A DNA stretch of 36,487 nt from Chthonomonas calidirosea. GTDB taxonomy: Bacteria > Armatimonadota > Chthonomonadetes > Chthonomonadales > CAJBBX01. The DNA lies in the NCBI GenBank assembly GCA_020722705.1, contig DYKI01000028.1, positions 1 to 36,487 on the forward strand, read 5' to 3'. Of the stretch, positions 16,316 to 23,765 are shown one piece after another; within the stretch, counting starts at the first letter, position 1, and every line of letters begins with the position of its first letter. The translations under genes were made by a program, and so were the position numbers. Under the pieces are notes generated by a model. It made no database searches. It had not been told where the DNA came from and worked only from the letters and a program-made list of their open reading frames with translations.

Positions 16316-17074
16316 TCAGAAGCGCAGGCCCTTGATATCCGCACGAAACGTGAAGGGAGCGCCGCATGCCGCGGTCCAGCGCGACCGCTCATCCTCGGTC
16401 AGAATGGCAAGTATCGCCTTCTCCGCTTCCCGCTTGGCTTTCTTCAGCTTCTGTCGCGCGGGCGAAAACGGCCTTTCGAGCTCGTCGGCATTTACGCGCA
16501 TCATGACGGTCCGCCTGGATCCGTCGGGCGACACGTCCTCTTGAGCCTGTGTGAGCGAGGCCATCACTTCGCTCTTGACGGCTCCATACCGAGCGGCAAT
16601 CGGCGCTATCTCGTTGCGGCTCTCCTGACTGAGCTTCAGCCGCTCAGCGACAACCTGATCGGCCATGGCCAGCGGTCCCCGCCACTGGAGGTCGAGCTGG
16701 TTCAGGCGCGTCCATTGCTCCGCCGTGAGTACAGCCTTGATTTTCCCGTCGGCATCGCCGAGTTGCGCCCTGATCTGCTCGTCCGCTTGCTGCTGCAGCG
16801 CATTTCGGCTGGCGGTCTCTTCACCCCGAACCGACACCACCACTCGGCCTGATGCCGAACCCTGAAAGACCGCGTCCAGCTCCGCGCGCTGTCGCATGCT
16901 CAAGTGAATCGCTCGCTGCACATCAGCCCGCCTGATGAGCGAGCTCAGCCCGCCTCCGGCAACGCGTATCGCCGGGTTTGCCAATCTGAGACGGGTGATT
17001 TCGCTCTGCGCCATGCCGGCAATGGGCATGGCAACGGTTCCGCAGGCGAACACGATTAGTCCTAACGTGCGCAT
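16316..17074 (-). CDS. Exported protein with LTxxQ-like motifs
   Basis: This 252-residue protein begins with a clear signal peptide (about 1-23, 'LGLIVFACGTVAMPIAGMA' then QS). The mature part is mostly helical. It contains 'VLTAEQWTRLNQL' near residues 115-127 and 'AILTEDERSRW' near 224-234, which resemble the LTxxQ motifs of periplasmic CpxP/Spy-type proteins. It is longer than those and the match is weak, so I give no function beyond a helical periplasmic protein. The ATG at 17074 has GGAGG 8 bases upstream. A 55-base gap separates it from the dehydrogenase gene, so it may have its own promoter. Confidence 0.65.
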   Translation of the reverse strand: MRTLGLIVFACGTVAMPIAGMAQSEITRLRLANPAIRVAGGGLSSLIRRADVQRAIHLSMRQRAELDAVFQGSASGRVVVSVRGEETASRNALQQQADEQIRAQLGDADGKIKAVLTAEQWTRLNQLDLQWRGPLAMADQVVAERLKLSQESRNEIAPIAARYGAVKSEVMASLTQAQEDVSPDGSRRTVMMRVNADELERPFSPARQKLKKAKREAEKAILAILTEDERSRWTAACGAPFTFRADIKGLRF

Positions 17075-17129
17075 ATTGGTTTCCTCCGCGTCGTCACTGT
17101 ATATTGGACGACCCGGACGCCCGGTTTCG

Positions 17130-18200
17130 TTACGCTCTTAACGCTTCGATGATGGCGTCGGCCATTTCGCGCGTGCCGACAGCGGTAGGGTCGGTGCGAT
17201 CGGCCTTCATGTCATAGGTCACGAAGCGTCCCTGCGCAACCACATGGGCAACGGCATGCTCCAGCCGATCGGCCGCATCCATCTCGCCAAGATGGCGCAA
17301 CATCAGCATCCCTGATAAGACAAGAGCCGTTGGATTGGCCTTGTTAAGCCCCTTGTAGCGCGGGGCCGAGCCATGAGTGGGCTCGAACAGCGCGCAGTCC
17401 TTGCCGATGTTCGCCCCCGGAGCCATGCCCAGCCCCCCGATCAGCCCGGCACAGAGGTCCGACAGAATGTCGCCATACAGGTTCGGCATGACCATCACGT
17501 CGAACGTATCAGGATGCTGCACCAACCGCATGCAGGCGGCATCTACCAGCACCTCGTCGTAGGCGATGTCAGGATACGCCTTCGCCACCTCGCTGCACGT
17601 CCGGAAGAAGAGCCCGTCGGTGAACTTCATGATGTTGGCTTTGGCGATGGCAGTCACGCGTTTGCGTCGGTTTGCCCGGGCATAGTCGAACGCGAACCTG
17701 GCGATGCGCTCGGTGGCCTCGGGCGAGATCGGCTTCACCGAGATCGCAGCCGATGGCGGGATCCTGCCCCCAGACATGGCTGCGATGCTCTTGGCCTCGG
17801 ATGAACCCGGCTCGAACTCCACGCCGGCATACAGATCCTCGGTGTTCTCCCGAACAATGACGAGGTCAATCGCCTCATACCGCGAGCGCGCGCCGCTATA
17901 CAGACGACATGGGCGGAGGCAGGCAAACAGGTCCAGTTCCTTGCGCAGGGCGACGTTGACCGATCGAAACCCGGTGCCGATCGGCGTGGTTATCGGGCCT
18001 TTCACAGCCACCTTGTTCGTGCGGATGCTCTGAAGCACCGTCTCCGGAAGGGGCGTTCCGGCTGTCTCCATCTGGTCGGCGCCGGCCTGCTGGATGTCCC
18101 AGTCAAACTGCACGCCGGTTGCTTCCCAGACCCGACGGGCGGCTTCCATGATCTCCGGACCGATCCCGTCGCCCGGAATCATCGTTACACGATGCACCAT
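17130..18200 (-). CDS. Isocitrate dehydrogenase family enzyme (decarboxylating)
   Basis: This 356-residue member of the isocitrate/isopropylmalate dehydrogenase family probably oxidises isocitrate to 2-oxoglutarate in the TCA cycle. The substrate loop 'FRSVNVALRKELDLFACLRP' (Ser80, Asn82, Arg86, Arg96) fits isocitrate rather than isopropylmalate. Lys187 and Asp244/Asp248 supply catalysis and metal binding. In the cofactor loop 'HGSAPRYKGLNKANP' the Arg281-Tyr282 pair aligns with Lys344-Tyr345 of E. coli, which contact the NADP phosphate; NAD enzymes usually have Asp-Ile there. Overall similarity nevertheless looks closer to the short NAD-type enzymes, so cofactor use is open. The ATG at 18200 has AAGGA upstream. 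Confidence 0.85.
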   Translation of the reverse strand: MVHRVTMIPGDGIGPEIMEAARRVWEATGVQFDWDIQQAGADQMETAGTPLPETVLQSIRTNKVAVKGPITTPIGTGFRSVNVALRKELDLFACLRPCRLYSGARSRYEAIDLVIVRENTEDLYAGVEFEPGSSEAKSIAAMSGGRIPPSAAISVKPISPEATERIARFAFDYARANRRKRVTAIAKANIMKFTDGLFFRTCSEVAKAYPDIAYDEVLVDAACMRLVQHPDTFDVMVMPNLYGDILSDLCAGLIGGLGMAPGANIGKDCALFEPTHGSAPRYKGLNKANPTALVLSGMLMLRHLGEMDAADRLEHAVAHVVAQGRFVTYDMKADRTDPTAVGTREMADAIIEALRA

Positions 18201-18248
18201 GTATCTTCCTTTCTCAACTCGACGACCTCCGCACCTCACTCATGATCC

Positions 18249-19712
18249 TCATGGCAGTACGCGGCTCGGCGGGCTCTCGTTGCCATAGCGGTCTATCGCC
18301 CTGACGACCCAGGCATCACCCGCAGGCGCCTCGACTTCGGGGCGACGCGCGGGCACGACCACAGTGCGCCACCTGCCGCTCCTGCGGGCTTGAATAACCC
18401 AGAGCCACGGCTTGCTTCCCGCTCTCGCGGTGATCTTCAGGGTATTGGCCCGTTTCGACACGAGCGGCGCTTCAGGACGGACCTTCGACAGCCACGGCGA
18501 AGCCTGCGGAACGGCGTGCTCGGCGTACGGGCCTCGCTTGAGCTTGTCGGTGATCCCATCCAGATTGCGCATCAGCACGCGCATGCTGAAGTGAACGTTG
18601 CCTCCGGCGCCCTTCTGTGTCCTGGTTGCCTCGATCTGGCCCAGTATCTCTTCAGCCTTCCAGTTCGACGTGCCGTCACTGATCCTGCTGGTGAAGTTGC
18701 CCGGCCACAGGTTTCTGCCCAGAGTGTTCTGCTCAGACCACCATTTCAGCAGGACCGGGTAGCTCTGGGCGGGCCGCGCTATGGCCCAATAGAGCTGCGG
18801 CGTGAAGTAGTCAACCCAACCTTTCTGCAGCCACAGTTTCGAATCAGCGTAGATTTCGGCGTATGCGTCGAACCCTTTGATCTGGGCAGGATTGCCGGGG
18901 CGCCAGATTCCGAACGGACTGATGCCGAACTTCACATGCGGCTTCACTGACTGCTTGGCCTTGTAGACTTCTTCGATGAACCGATTGACGCTGTCACGTC
19001 GCCAATCGTCGCGCGAGAGCCTGCCGCCGCCTTCGCGGTACTTGCGCCACGTCCGATCGTCCGGGAAGTCCAGTATCCGGCCATTGGCGTCGCGCTCCTT
19101 GTACGGGTAGAAGTAGTCGTCGAGGTGAATGCCGTCAACATCGTAGCGGCGGACCACATCCATGATCACATCGAGGCTGTACTTTCGGGTCCTGGGGTCG
19201 CCCGGATCAAGCCAGAGGTGCCTGCCGTACGTGCGGACGATATCGGGTCGCGTCTTGCTGACGTGCCCCGCCGGCACAGGCGACCTGGCTGAAGGATGGC
19301 GAGCCCTGTAGGGATTGAACCATGCGTGGAGCTCTATGCCGCGTTTGTGCGCCTCGGCGACAGCCATCTCCAGAGGGTCGTAGAAAGGTTGAGGAGCCTT
19401 CCCGGCCACGCCCGTCAAGTATTCGGACCAGGGCTCCAGTTTCGAGGCATAGAGGGCGTCGCAGGCGGGCCTGACCTGGAAAATGAGGGCGTTGAGCTTC
19501 AAGTCGGCCGCCAGGTCCATGATTCTGATCAGCTCCGCCTTCTGCTGCGCCACAGGCAGGCCTGGCTTCGAAGGCCAGTCTATGTTGGCGACCGTGGCAA
19601 CCCATGCAGCGCGGAACTCGCGCGGCACCGTCGGCAGTCCGATATCGTGACCTGCGCGGCCCGAGATCGAGGCTGCGACCATGCAGGCAGCGATGGCGCT
19701 CAAGCGTAACAT
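18249..19712 (-). CDS. GHL10/DigH-like glycoside hydrolase, exported
   Basis: This 487-residue protein has a signal peptide (about 1-20) and a GHL10 (DUF187) catalytic barrel. The hallmark start is 'PREFRAAWVATVANIDWPS' (30-48). 'LHAWFNPYRA', 'VDGIHLDDYFYPY' and 'FGISPFGIWRPGNP' follow in family order. E. coli DigH, of this family, cleaves glycan strands stripped of peptides during division, so a peptidoglycan role is plausible but not proven here. The last 90 residues form a fibronectin-type or similar beta domain. AAAGGAG lies 6 bases before the ATG, and only 2 bases separate it from the purE stop codon, so the two genes are probably coupled. Confidence 0.88.
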   Translation of the reverse strand: MLRLSAIAACMVAASISGRAGHDIGLPTVPREFRAAWVATVANIDWPSKPGLPVAQQKAELIRIMDLAADLKLNALIFQVRPACDALYASKLEPWSEYLTGVAGKAPQPFYDPLEMAVAEAHKRGIELHAWFNPYRARHPSARSPVPAGHVSKTRPDIVRTYGRHLWLDPGDPRTRKYSLDVIMDVVRRYDVDGIHLDDYFYPYKERDANGRILDFPDDRTWRKYREGGGRLSRDDWRRDSVNRFIEEVYKAKQSVKPHVKFGISPFGIWRPGNPAQIKGFDAYAEIYADSKLWLQKGWVDYFTPQLYWAIARPAQSYPVLLKWWSEQNTLGRNLWPGNFTSRISDGTSNWKAEEILGQIEATRTQKGAGGNVHFSMRVLMRNLDGITDKLKRGPYAEHAVPQASPWLSKVRPEAPLVSKRANTLKITARAGSKPWLWVIQARRSGRWRTVVVPARRPEVEAPAGDAWVVRAIDRYGNESPPSRVLP

Positions 19713-19714
19713 GG

Positions 19715-20206
19715 CTACTCCTTTCGGGGGTCCGGATGGTCCAGGCCGGCTTTCGTCTGGTCCTTTCGATAGGCCCTGATGGCCTCCCTGAACTCCGGAT
19801 GGCGCGCACCAACAATGTTCGCAGCCAACAGCGCCGCATTCACTGCTCCGGCTTTCCCGACCGCCAGAGTCCCCACCGGAATGCCTGCGGGCATCTGGAC
19901 GGTGGAAAGGAGCGAATCGAGGCCATTCATCAGTTTCGACTCCATGGGCACGCCCAGAACCGGCAAGACCGTATGGGCGGCCGTCACACCCGCCAGGTGG
20001 GCAGCCCCCCCGGCAGCGGCAATGATGACCTCCAGACCGGCGCTTTCGGCCCCTCGGGCGTACTCAGCGACACGGTCCGGCGTGCGATGGGCCGACATCA
20101 CCTGCACATCATAGGGGACACCAAGTTTGTCGAGCGTCTGAGCCGCCGCTTCCATCGTCGGCCAGTCGCTTTTCGATCCCATGATGATCCCAACCAAGGG
20201 CTGCAT
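19715..20206 (-). CDS. purE: N5-carboxyaminoimidazole ribonucleotide mutase
   Basis: This 163-residue class I PurE rearranges N5-CAIR to CAIR in purine biosynthesis. The signature '[10 protein letters not shown]' (Ser11, Asp14) and the active-site His40 in 'SAHRTP' are present, and '[15 protein letters not shown]' forms the substrate loop. The ATG at 20206 has GGAGG 5 bases upstream; a TTG 15 bases earlier reads through that ribosome-binding site and is unlikely. PurK, the partner that makes N5-CAIR, is not adjacent. It is divergent from mnmA across a 78-base gap and is the first gene of the minus-strand run. Confidence 0.96.
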   Translation of the reverse strand: MQPLVGIIMGSKSDWPTMEAAAQTLDKLGVPYDVQVMSAHRTPDRVAEYARGAESAGLEVIIAAAGGAAHLAGVTAAHTVLPVLGVPMESKLMNGLDSLLSTVQMPAGIPVGTLAVGKAGAVNAALLAANIVGARHPEFREAIRAYRKDQTKAGLDHPDPRKE

Positions 20207-20267
20207 TGGTTCCTCCGTCAACTGGACGGCGCGGCCTCAATCGCGTCCGCTTCTCGCCGCGCTGCTG

Positions 20268-20276
20268 TGACATAAT
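20268..20276 (+). promoter_or_regulatory. Extended -10 promoter of mnmA, probably leaderless
   Basis: TG-A-CATAAT (20268-20276) is an extended -10 element ending 8 bases before the mnmA ATG at 20285. Transcription would start at or within a base or two of the start codon. No ribosome-binding site precedes the ATG, which fits a leaderless message. Confidence 0.5.
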
Positions 20277-20284
20277 ACACCCCT

Positions 20285-21394
20285 ATGCCGGAACAGAAGC
20301 GACCTGTGCTCGTTGGAATGAGCGGCGGCGTGGACAGCGCGGTCGCAGCCGCCCTTCTGATCAACGCCGGATATCCCGTCGTCGGCGTGACGCTGCGGCT
20401 GTGGACCGGATCGCCCGGCGGTGATGAGCCGACGCGGGGATGCTGCTCGATCGCCGGAGTTCAAGATGCTCGTGAGACGTGCGCCCACCTCGGGATCGAG
20501 CACTACGTCGTGGATGTCAGTGATGCCTTCATCCGAGAGGTAGTGGATCCCTTCGTGGCGGCGTACGCTCGGGGGCGCACGCCGAACCCATGCACCGCAT
20601 GCAACGCATTCGTCAGGTTTACCGCCATGGTCAACCTGGCAGACAGAATCGGCTGCGGGCACGTCGCAACAGGCCATTACGCTCGCGTCCGATACAGCGC
20701 CGAACTCCAACGCTGGGAGCTCCTCACCGGAGTTTGCGCAGAGAAGGACCAATCCTACATGCTCTACGGGCTTACGCAGGAGCTCCTCAGCAGAGTCCTG
20801 CTTCCTCTGGGAGAGATAGCCTCGAAGGAACAGACGAGGGCGCTCGGGCGCGAGTTCGGTCTGCACGTCGCCGACCGATCCGACAGTCAGGATATCTGCT
20901 TCGTCGGAAGCGGCGGCTACGAGTCGTTCCTCAAACACCGATCGGAGAATCTTTTCCGCCCCGGGCCGATCATTGACGAGCAGGGCCGCGAGATCGGAAC
21001 CCATCGAGGCGTCGGTGCGTTTACCGTCGGCCAGCGAAGGCGCCTGCCGCCGTCCAACCGGGGTCCGCTGTTTGTAACGCACATAGATGCGGAGACAGCG
21101 ACCGTAACCGTGGGCCCGCTGGAGCTGCTCTACAGCGACAGCCTGACTGCCGGCCGACTGAACTGGGTGTCCATATCACGCCCGTCCGCTCAACTTGCTG
21201 TTCTAGCGCGAATCCGCTATAATGCGCATGCGGCTCGGGCCGCCATCGCGCCGATTGGTGATGCGGTCGTTTGCCGCTTCGAACAAGCCCAGCGGGCAAT
21301 CACTCGCGGGCAGGCCGTTGTATTCTACGATGATGAGCGCGTTCTTGGCGGAGGGATCATTGAGCACGTACCCGCACAGGAGGACAATCCATGA
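20285..21394 (+). CDS. mnmA: tRNA-specific 2-thiouridylase
   Basis: This 369-residue enzyme places sulfur at position 2 of the wobble uridine in tRNAs for Lys, Glu and Gln. The PP-loop SGGVDS lies at 13-18. The two catalytic cysteines are Cys103 in 'NPCTACN' and Cys205 in 'SDSQDICFVG', matching Cys102/Cys199 of E. coli. 'GHYAR' and 'KDQSYMLYGL' are other family motifs. The length is typical. The ATG lacks a ribosome-binding site and sits just after a -10 element, so translation is probably leaderless. The stop codon overlaps the next gene (ATGA), starting an envelope-protein run. Confidence 0.97.
   Translation: MPEQKRPVLVGMSGGVDSAVAAALLINAGYPVVGVTLRLWTGSPGGDEPTRGCCSIAGVQDARETCAHLGIEHYVVDVSDAFIREVVDPFVAAYARGRTPNPCTACNAFVRFTAMVNLADRIGCGHVATGHYARVRYSAELQRWELLTGVCAEKDQSYMLYGLTQELLSRVLLPLGEIASKEQTRALGREFGLHVADRSDSQDICFVGSGGYESFLKHRSENLFRPGPIIDEQGREIGTHRGVGAFTVGQRRRLPPSNRGPLFVTHIDAETATVTVGPLELLYSDSLTAGRLNWVSISRPSAQLAVLARIRYNAHAARAAIAPIGDAVVCRFEQAQRAITRGQAVVFYDDERVLGGGIIEHVPAQEDNP
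21195..21223 (+). promoter_or_regulatory. Possible promoter inside mnmA
   Basis: TTGCTG (21195-21200), a 17-base spacer and a perfect TATAAT (21218-21223) lie within the mnmA coding region. It could drive the downstream DUF948-like and YtxH-like genes separately, starting near 21230, about 160 bases before the ATG at 21391. The TATAAT falls in coding sequence, so it may be coincidental. Confidence 0.35.
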
Positions 21395-21906
21395 CGGCTA
21401 GTGCGTGGGTTGACACCGTCCTTGCGATTCTCCTCACGTTGAACCTGCTTGTGCTGGGCGGGGCTGTTGCCGTCGCCATGCGAAGGATAGCCGCCCTGTC
21501 GGGGCGTCTGGATCAAGCGATTGCAGACGTTCGCCGCGACACCGTGACGGCCCTTGAGGACACGCATGCAGCACTGACCAAGCTGACCGAGCTGTCTGGT
21601 TCGCTTGAGGCGCTTGTGAAGCAGGACGTTGCCCCGACCCTGAGCGTGACACGATCCGCGTTGACACACATTGACACCACGTTGAGAGGCGTGGCCGATG
21701 CGACATCGAGCGTCAGGCGGATAGCCGCCGGGGCCGAAGCCCTGACAACACCCTCTGCTGTGTCTGAGGCGGTAAGCAAGATGGTTGGCGCATCGGGCGG
21801 GCGAACCGCACTCATTGCCGGCGTCGCCCTGGCCGTTCTGAAGACTGTGACAGCAATGAGACGCAACAGACAAACCGGTGGAGCAGACGGGGCCGCGAAG
21901 CCCTAA
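21391..21906 (+). CDS. DUF948/YtxG-like membrane-anchored coiled-coil protein
   Basis: This 171-residue protein has one N-terminal membrane helix (about 7-29) followed by a long helical segment of repeated small and hydrophobic residues (about 32-115), as in DUF948/YtxG-like proteins of the envelope. A second hydrophobic stretch lies near 140-152. The function of the family is not known. The ATG overlaps the mnmA stop as ATGA and has AGGAGG upstream. The next gene encodes a YtxH-like protein; ytxG and ytxH are also neighbours in Bacillus, which supports the assignment. Confidence 0.7.
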   Translation: MTASAWVDTVLAILLTLNLLVLGGAVAVAMRRIAALSGRLDQAIADVRRDTVTALEDTHAALTKLTELSGSLEALVKQDVAPTLSVTRSALTHIDTTLRGVADATSSVRRIAAGAEALTTPSAVSEAVSKMVGASGGRTALIAGVALAVLKTVTAMRRNRQTGGADGAAKP

Positions 21907-21926
21907 TCCGCGAAATGGAGAGATCA

Positions 21927-22205
21927 ATGGAGAATCAGGACAACGAGCGCAGCGTGCTTCTGAGTGTACTTGCCGGTATCGGCATCGGTGTCGTTGTTGG
22001 AGCGATCGCCGGACTGCTGTTTGCGCCACGTACCGGCACGGAAACGCGCGAGACAGTCGGTCATACCCTTACAGACCTGACCCACAAGATCAGCGAGCTG
22101 AGCCAGCAAGTGGCGGCCAAGGTGAAATCGGCAGTCGAGACCGGCAAGCAGTCGGTGGCCGAGAAGGTGGCCGCAAACGCCGACGAGGCCGAGCCCACGG
22201 CGTAG
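21927..22205 (+). CDS. YtxH-like small membrane protein
   Basis: This 92-residue protein has a glycine-rich membrane helix (about 10-32, 'AGIGIGVVVGAIAGLLFAP'), then 'RTGTETRE' and an amphipathic Lys/Ala-rich helical tail. This is the YtxH (DUF883/DUF3618-like) pattern, where the 'LLFAP-(R/K)-(T/S)-G' junction is characteristic. Such proteins are small, often stress-induced membrane proteins of unclear role. I prefer the ATG at 21927, which has a GGAG 6 bases upstream; the ATG at 21915 lacks one. It follows the DUF948-like gene by 20 bases. Confidence 0.75.
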   Translation: MENQDNERSVLLSVLAGIGIGVVVGAIAGLLFAPRTGTETRETVGHTLTDLTHKISELSQQVAAKVKSAVETGKQSVAEKVAANADEAEPTA

Positions 22206-22381
22206 GGCCGATCATCGGCAGGCTCAATCGGCAGCCGGCATTGAAGGCAATCCAAGTGCGGACGGGCGCGTTGTCTCGCTTCGGCGGGGCGCGCGCCCAC
22301 CGTCTTGGGTCGTCGGCGACGTCTGGGCCTGATGCCCCCAACACCTGTACCGCTTGCATCGGTCCCCGCATGCCGAACGGG

Positions 22382-22399
22382 CCCCTGAGCGGTCAGGGG
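22382..22399 (+). promoter_or_regulatory. Hairpin sequestering the ribosome-binding site of the AI-2E gene
   Basis: CCCCTGA (22382-22388) pairs perfectly with TCAGGGG (22393-22399) around a GCGG loop. The right arm contains most of the ribosome-binding site AGGGGG (22395-22400) for the ATG at 22408. Folding would hide that site. It may tune translation, or it may be the 3' end of the preceding transcript. Confidence 0.4.
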
Positions 22400-22407
22400 G
22401 ACCGTGC

Positions 22408-23535
22408 ATGACGGTCCTTGATGTGCTGGCGCGCGCGCCCTGGCGCCGACTCGTTGCGACGGGAACCGCACTTCTGATTGCCGCCTGGTTCTTGTGGCGT
22501 GTCAGGGCCATTCTGCCCCCGTTCGCGATTGCGCTGTTCTGCGCGGCGCTTCTCGATCCAGTGGTCGCTCGTCTCACCGAGCGGGGTTTGTCGCGCGGCA
22601 AAGCCGTCGCCGCGATTTTCGCAGTTGCGGTCTGCGCCCTCATGTTGGCGGGGGCGCTGGTTCTCCCTCCAGCGATCGGCCAGGTCGCCGACCTCGGAGC
22701 CAACATCTCGACATACGCGCAGAACTTCACCTCCTCAGCCGACAAGTTGACCGAACGGGCCGACCGCTGGTTCGAGGAACGCAGGGACACGCTCACCAAG
22801 CTTGGCATCACGGTGCCGCCGTCGGAGTTTGTCCGTCGGCAGGCCGGTCCGGTCTCCGTCGCCGTGCGCGACTTCCTCGATGCCGTGCGCGTGGCGCTGA
22901 TCGGCATGCTTGGTCAGGTTCTCTGGCTGATCATCATCCCGCTGTCGCTGTTCTACTTCCTGCTCGATTATCCGACCATCCGTGCGCGTCTGATAGGCCT
23001 GCTGCCCACAGCGCGTCGCACCGAGATGGACCGCCTCGTTCAGGATGTCGTGGAGACTTTCGGAGCCTACGTGCGTGGCCTCTCCAAAGTGTGCGTGCTC
23101 TACGGCAGCGCCACTACGGTCCTTCTATGGACGCTGCGTGTCCCCTATTCCTTGTTCCTGGGGATCGCCGCCGGAGTCTTCTATGCCGTGCCCTATGTCG
23201 GGCCGGCCCTTGCCATGGCATCCATTGCCGTCATAGGACTCACGACGGGAAAGGGTGTGGCGTTCACGCTCCTGGCCATCGTCTTCTTTGTGATGATGCA
23301 CGTCACATTCGACTACGGCGTCACGCCTCGTGTCGTAGGGGGATCGGTGGGCCTGCATCCTCTGGTCAACATCTTCGCGCTGATGTGCGGCGTGGCGATG
23401 TTCGGGGTATGGGGGATGATCCTGGCCGTCCCGGTTGCCGCGAGCATGAAACGCGTGCTCGTGCGGCTGTACCCCCAGCTCGGTCAGACGCCCGAAACCG
23501 CATCGGAAACACCGCCTGCCTCCACGCCCACCTGA
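22408..23535 (+). CDS. AI-2E family transporter (TqsA/PerM-like)
   Basis: This 375-residue integral membrane protein belongs to the AI-2E transporter (UPF0118) family; members export autoinducer-2 or act as ion antiporters, and the substrate cannot be told from sequence. It has about seven to eight helices, with the soluble segment between helices 3 and 4 (about 90-180) and the family motifs 'PYVGPALAMASIAVIGL', 'FDYGVTPRVVGGSVGLHPL' and 'FGVWGMILAVPVAASMK' in the C-terminal half. The ATG at 22408 has AGGGGG 7 bases upstream, inside a hairpin. An open frame extends 54 bases further upstream but has no ribosome-binding site. Confidence 0.9.
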   Translation: MTVLDVLARAPWRRLVATGTALLIAAWFLWRVRAILPPFAIALFCAALLDPVVARLTERGLSRGKAVAAIFAVAVCALMLAGALVLPPAIGQVADLGANISTYAQNFTSSADKLTERADRWFEERRDTLTKLGITVPPSEFVRRQAGPVSVAVRDFLDAVRVALIGMLGQVLWLIIIPLSLFYFLLDYPTIRARLIGLLPTARRTEMDRLVQDVVETFGAYVRGLSKVCVLYGSATTVLLWTLRVPYSLFLGIAAGVFYAVPYVGPALAMASIAVIGLTTGKGVAFTLLAIVFFVMMHVTFDYGVTPRVVGGSVGLHPLVNIFALMCGVAMFGVWGMILAVPVAASMKRVLVRLYPQLGQTPETASETPPASTPT

Positions 23536-23555
23536 ACGCTGGCGGGGTCGGCAGG

Positions 23556-23585
23556 TTGACGATGCGTTGGACGCCGCGCTATAAT
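23556..23585 (+). promoter_or_regulatory. Sigma-70 promoter of secDF, with a long leader
   Basis: TTGACG (23556-23561), an 18-base spacer and a perfect TATAAT (23580-23585). Transcription would start near 23592, leaving a leader of about 170 bases before the GTG of secDF at 23766. I see no riboswitch I can name in the leader. Confidence 0.65.
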
Positions 23586-23765
23586 GCACCACTTGTGCCC
23601 GGCTCGCTGCCGACGCGCCGCCGATTTCGCGAGTGGCTTGCGTCGTTGCGAGTAACGTCGGCCTGACGACGTCCGTACGCCGTACCTCGCGACCGCTGCA
23701 AGCCACACCAGTCGGAGGTTGCCGGTTTCGGCCGATGGACGCGCCCTCTGGAAGGACTGGCATTC

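Noticed and set aside
15102..16544. Long plus-strand open frame opposite pdxS (480 codons)
   Set aside because: It crosses pdxS, the hairpin at 16264-16289 and the end of the exported-protein gene, and it encodes nothing family-like.
23562..23666. 34-codon frame from ATG 23562 as a secDF leader peptide
   Set aside because: It starts upstream of the predicted transcription start and spans the -10 element; only the shorter GTG 23595 version could be on the message, and it is kept as a speculative point.
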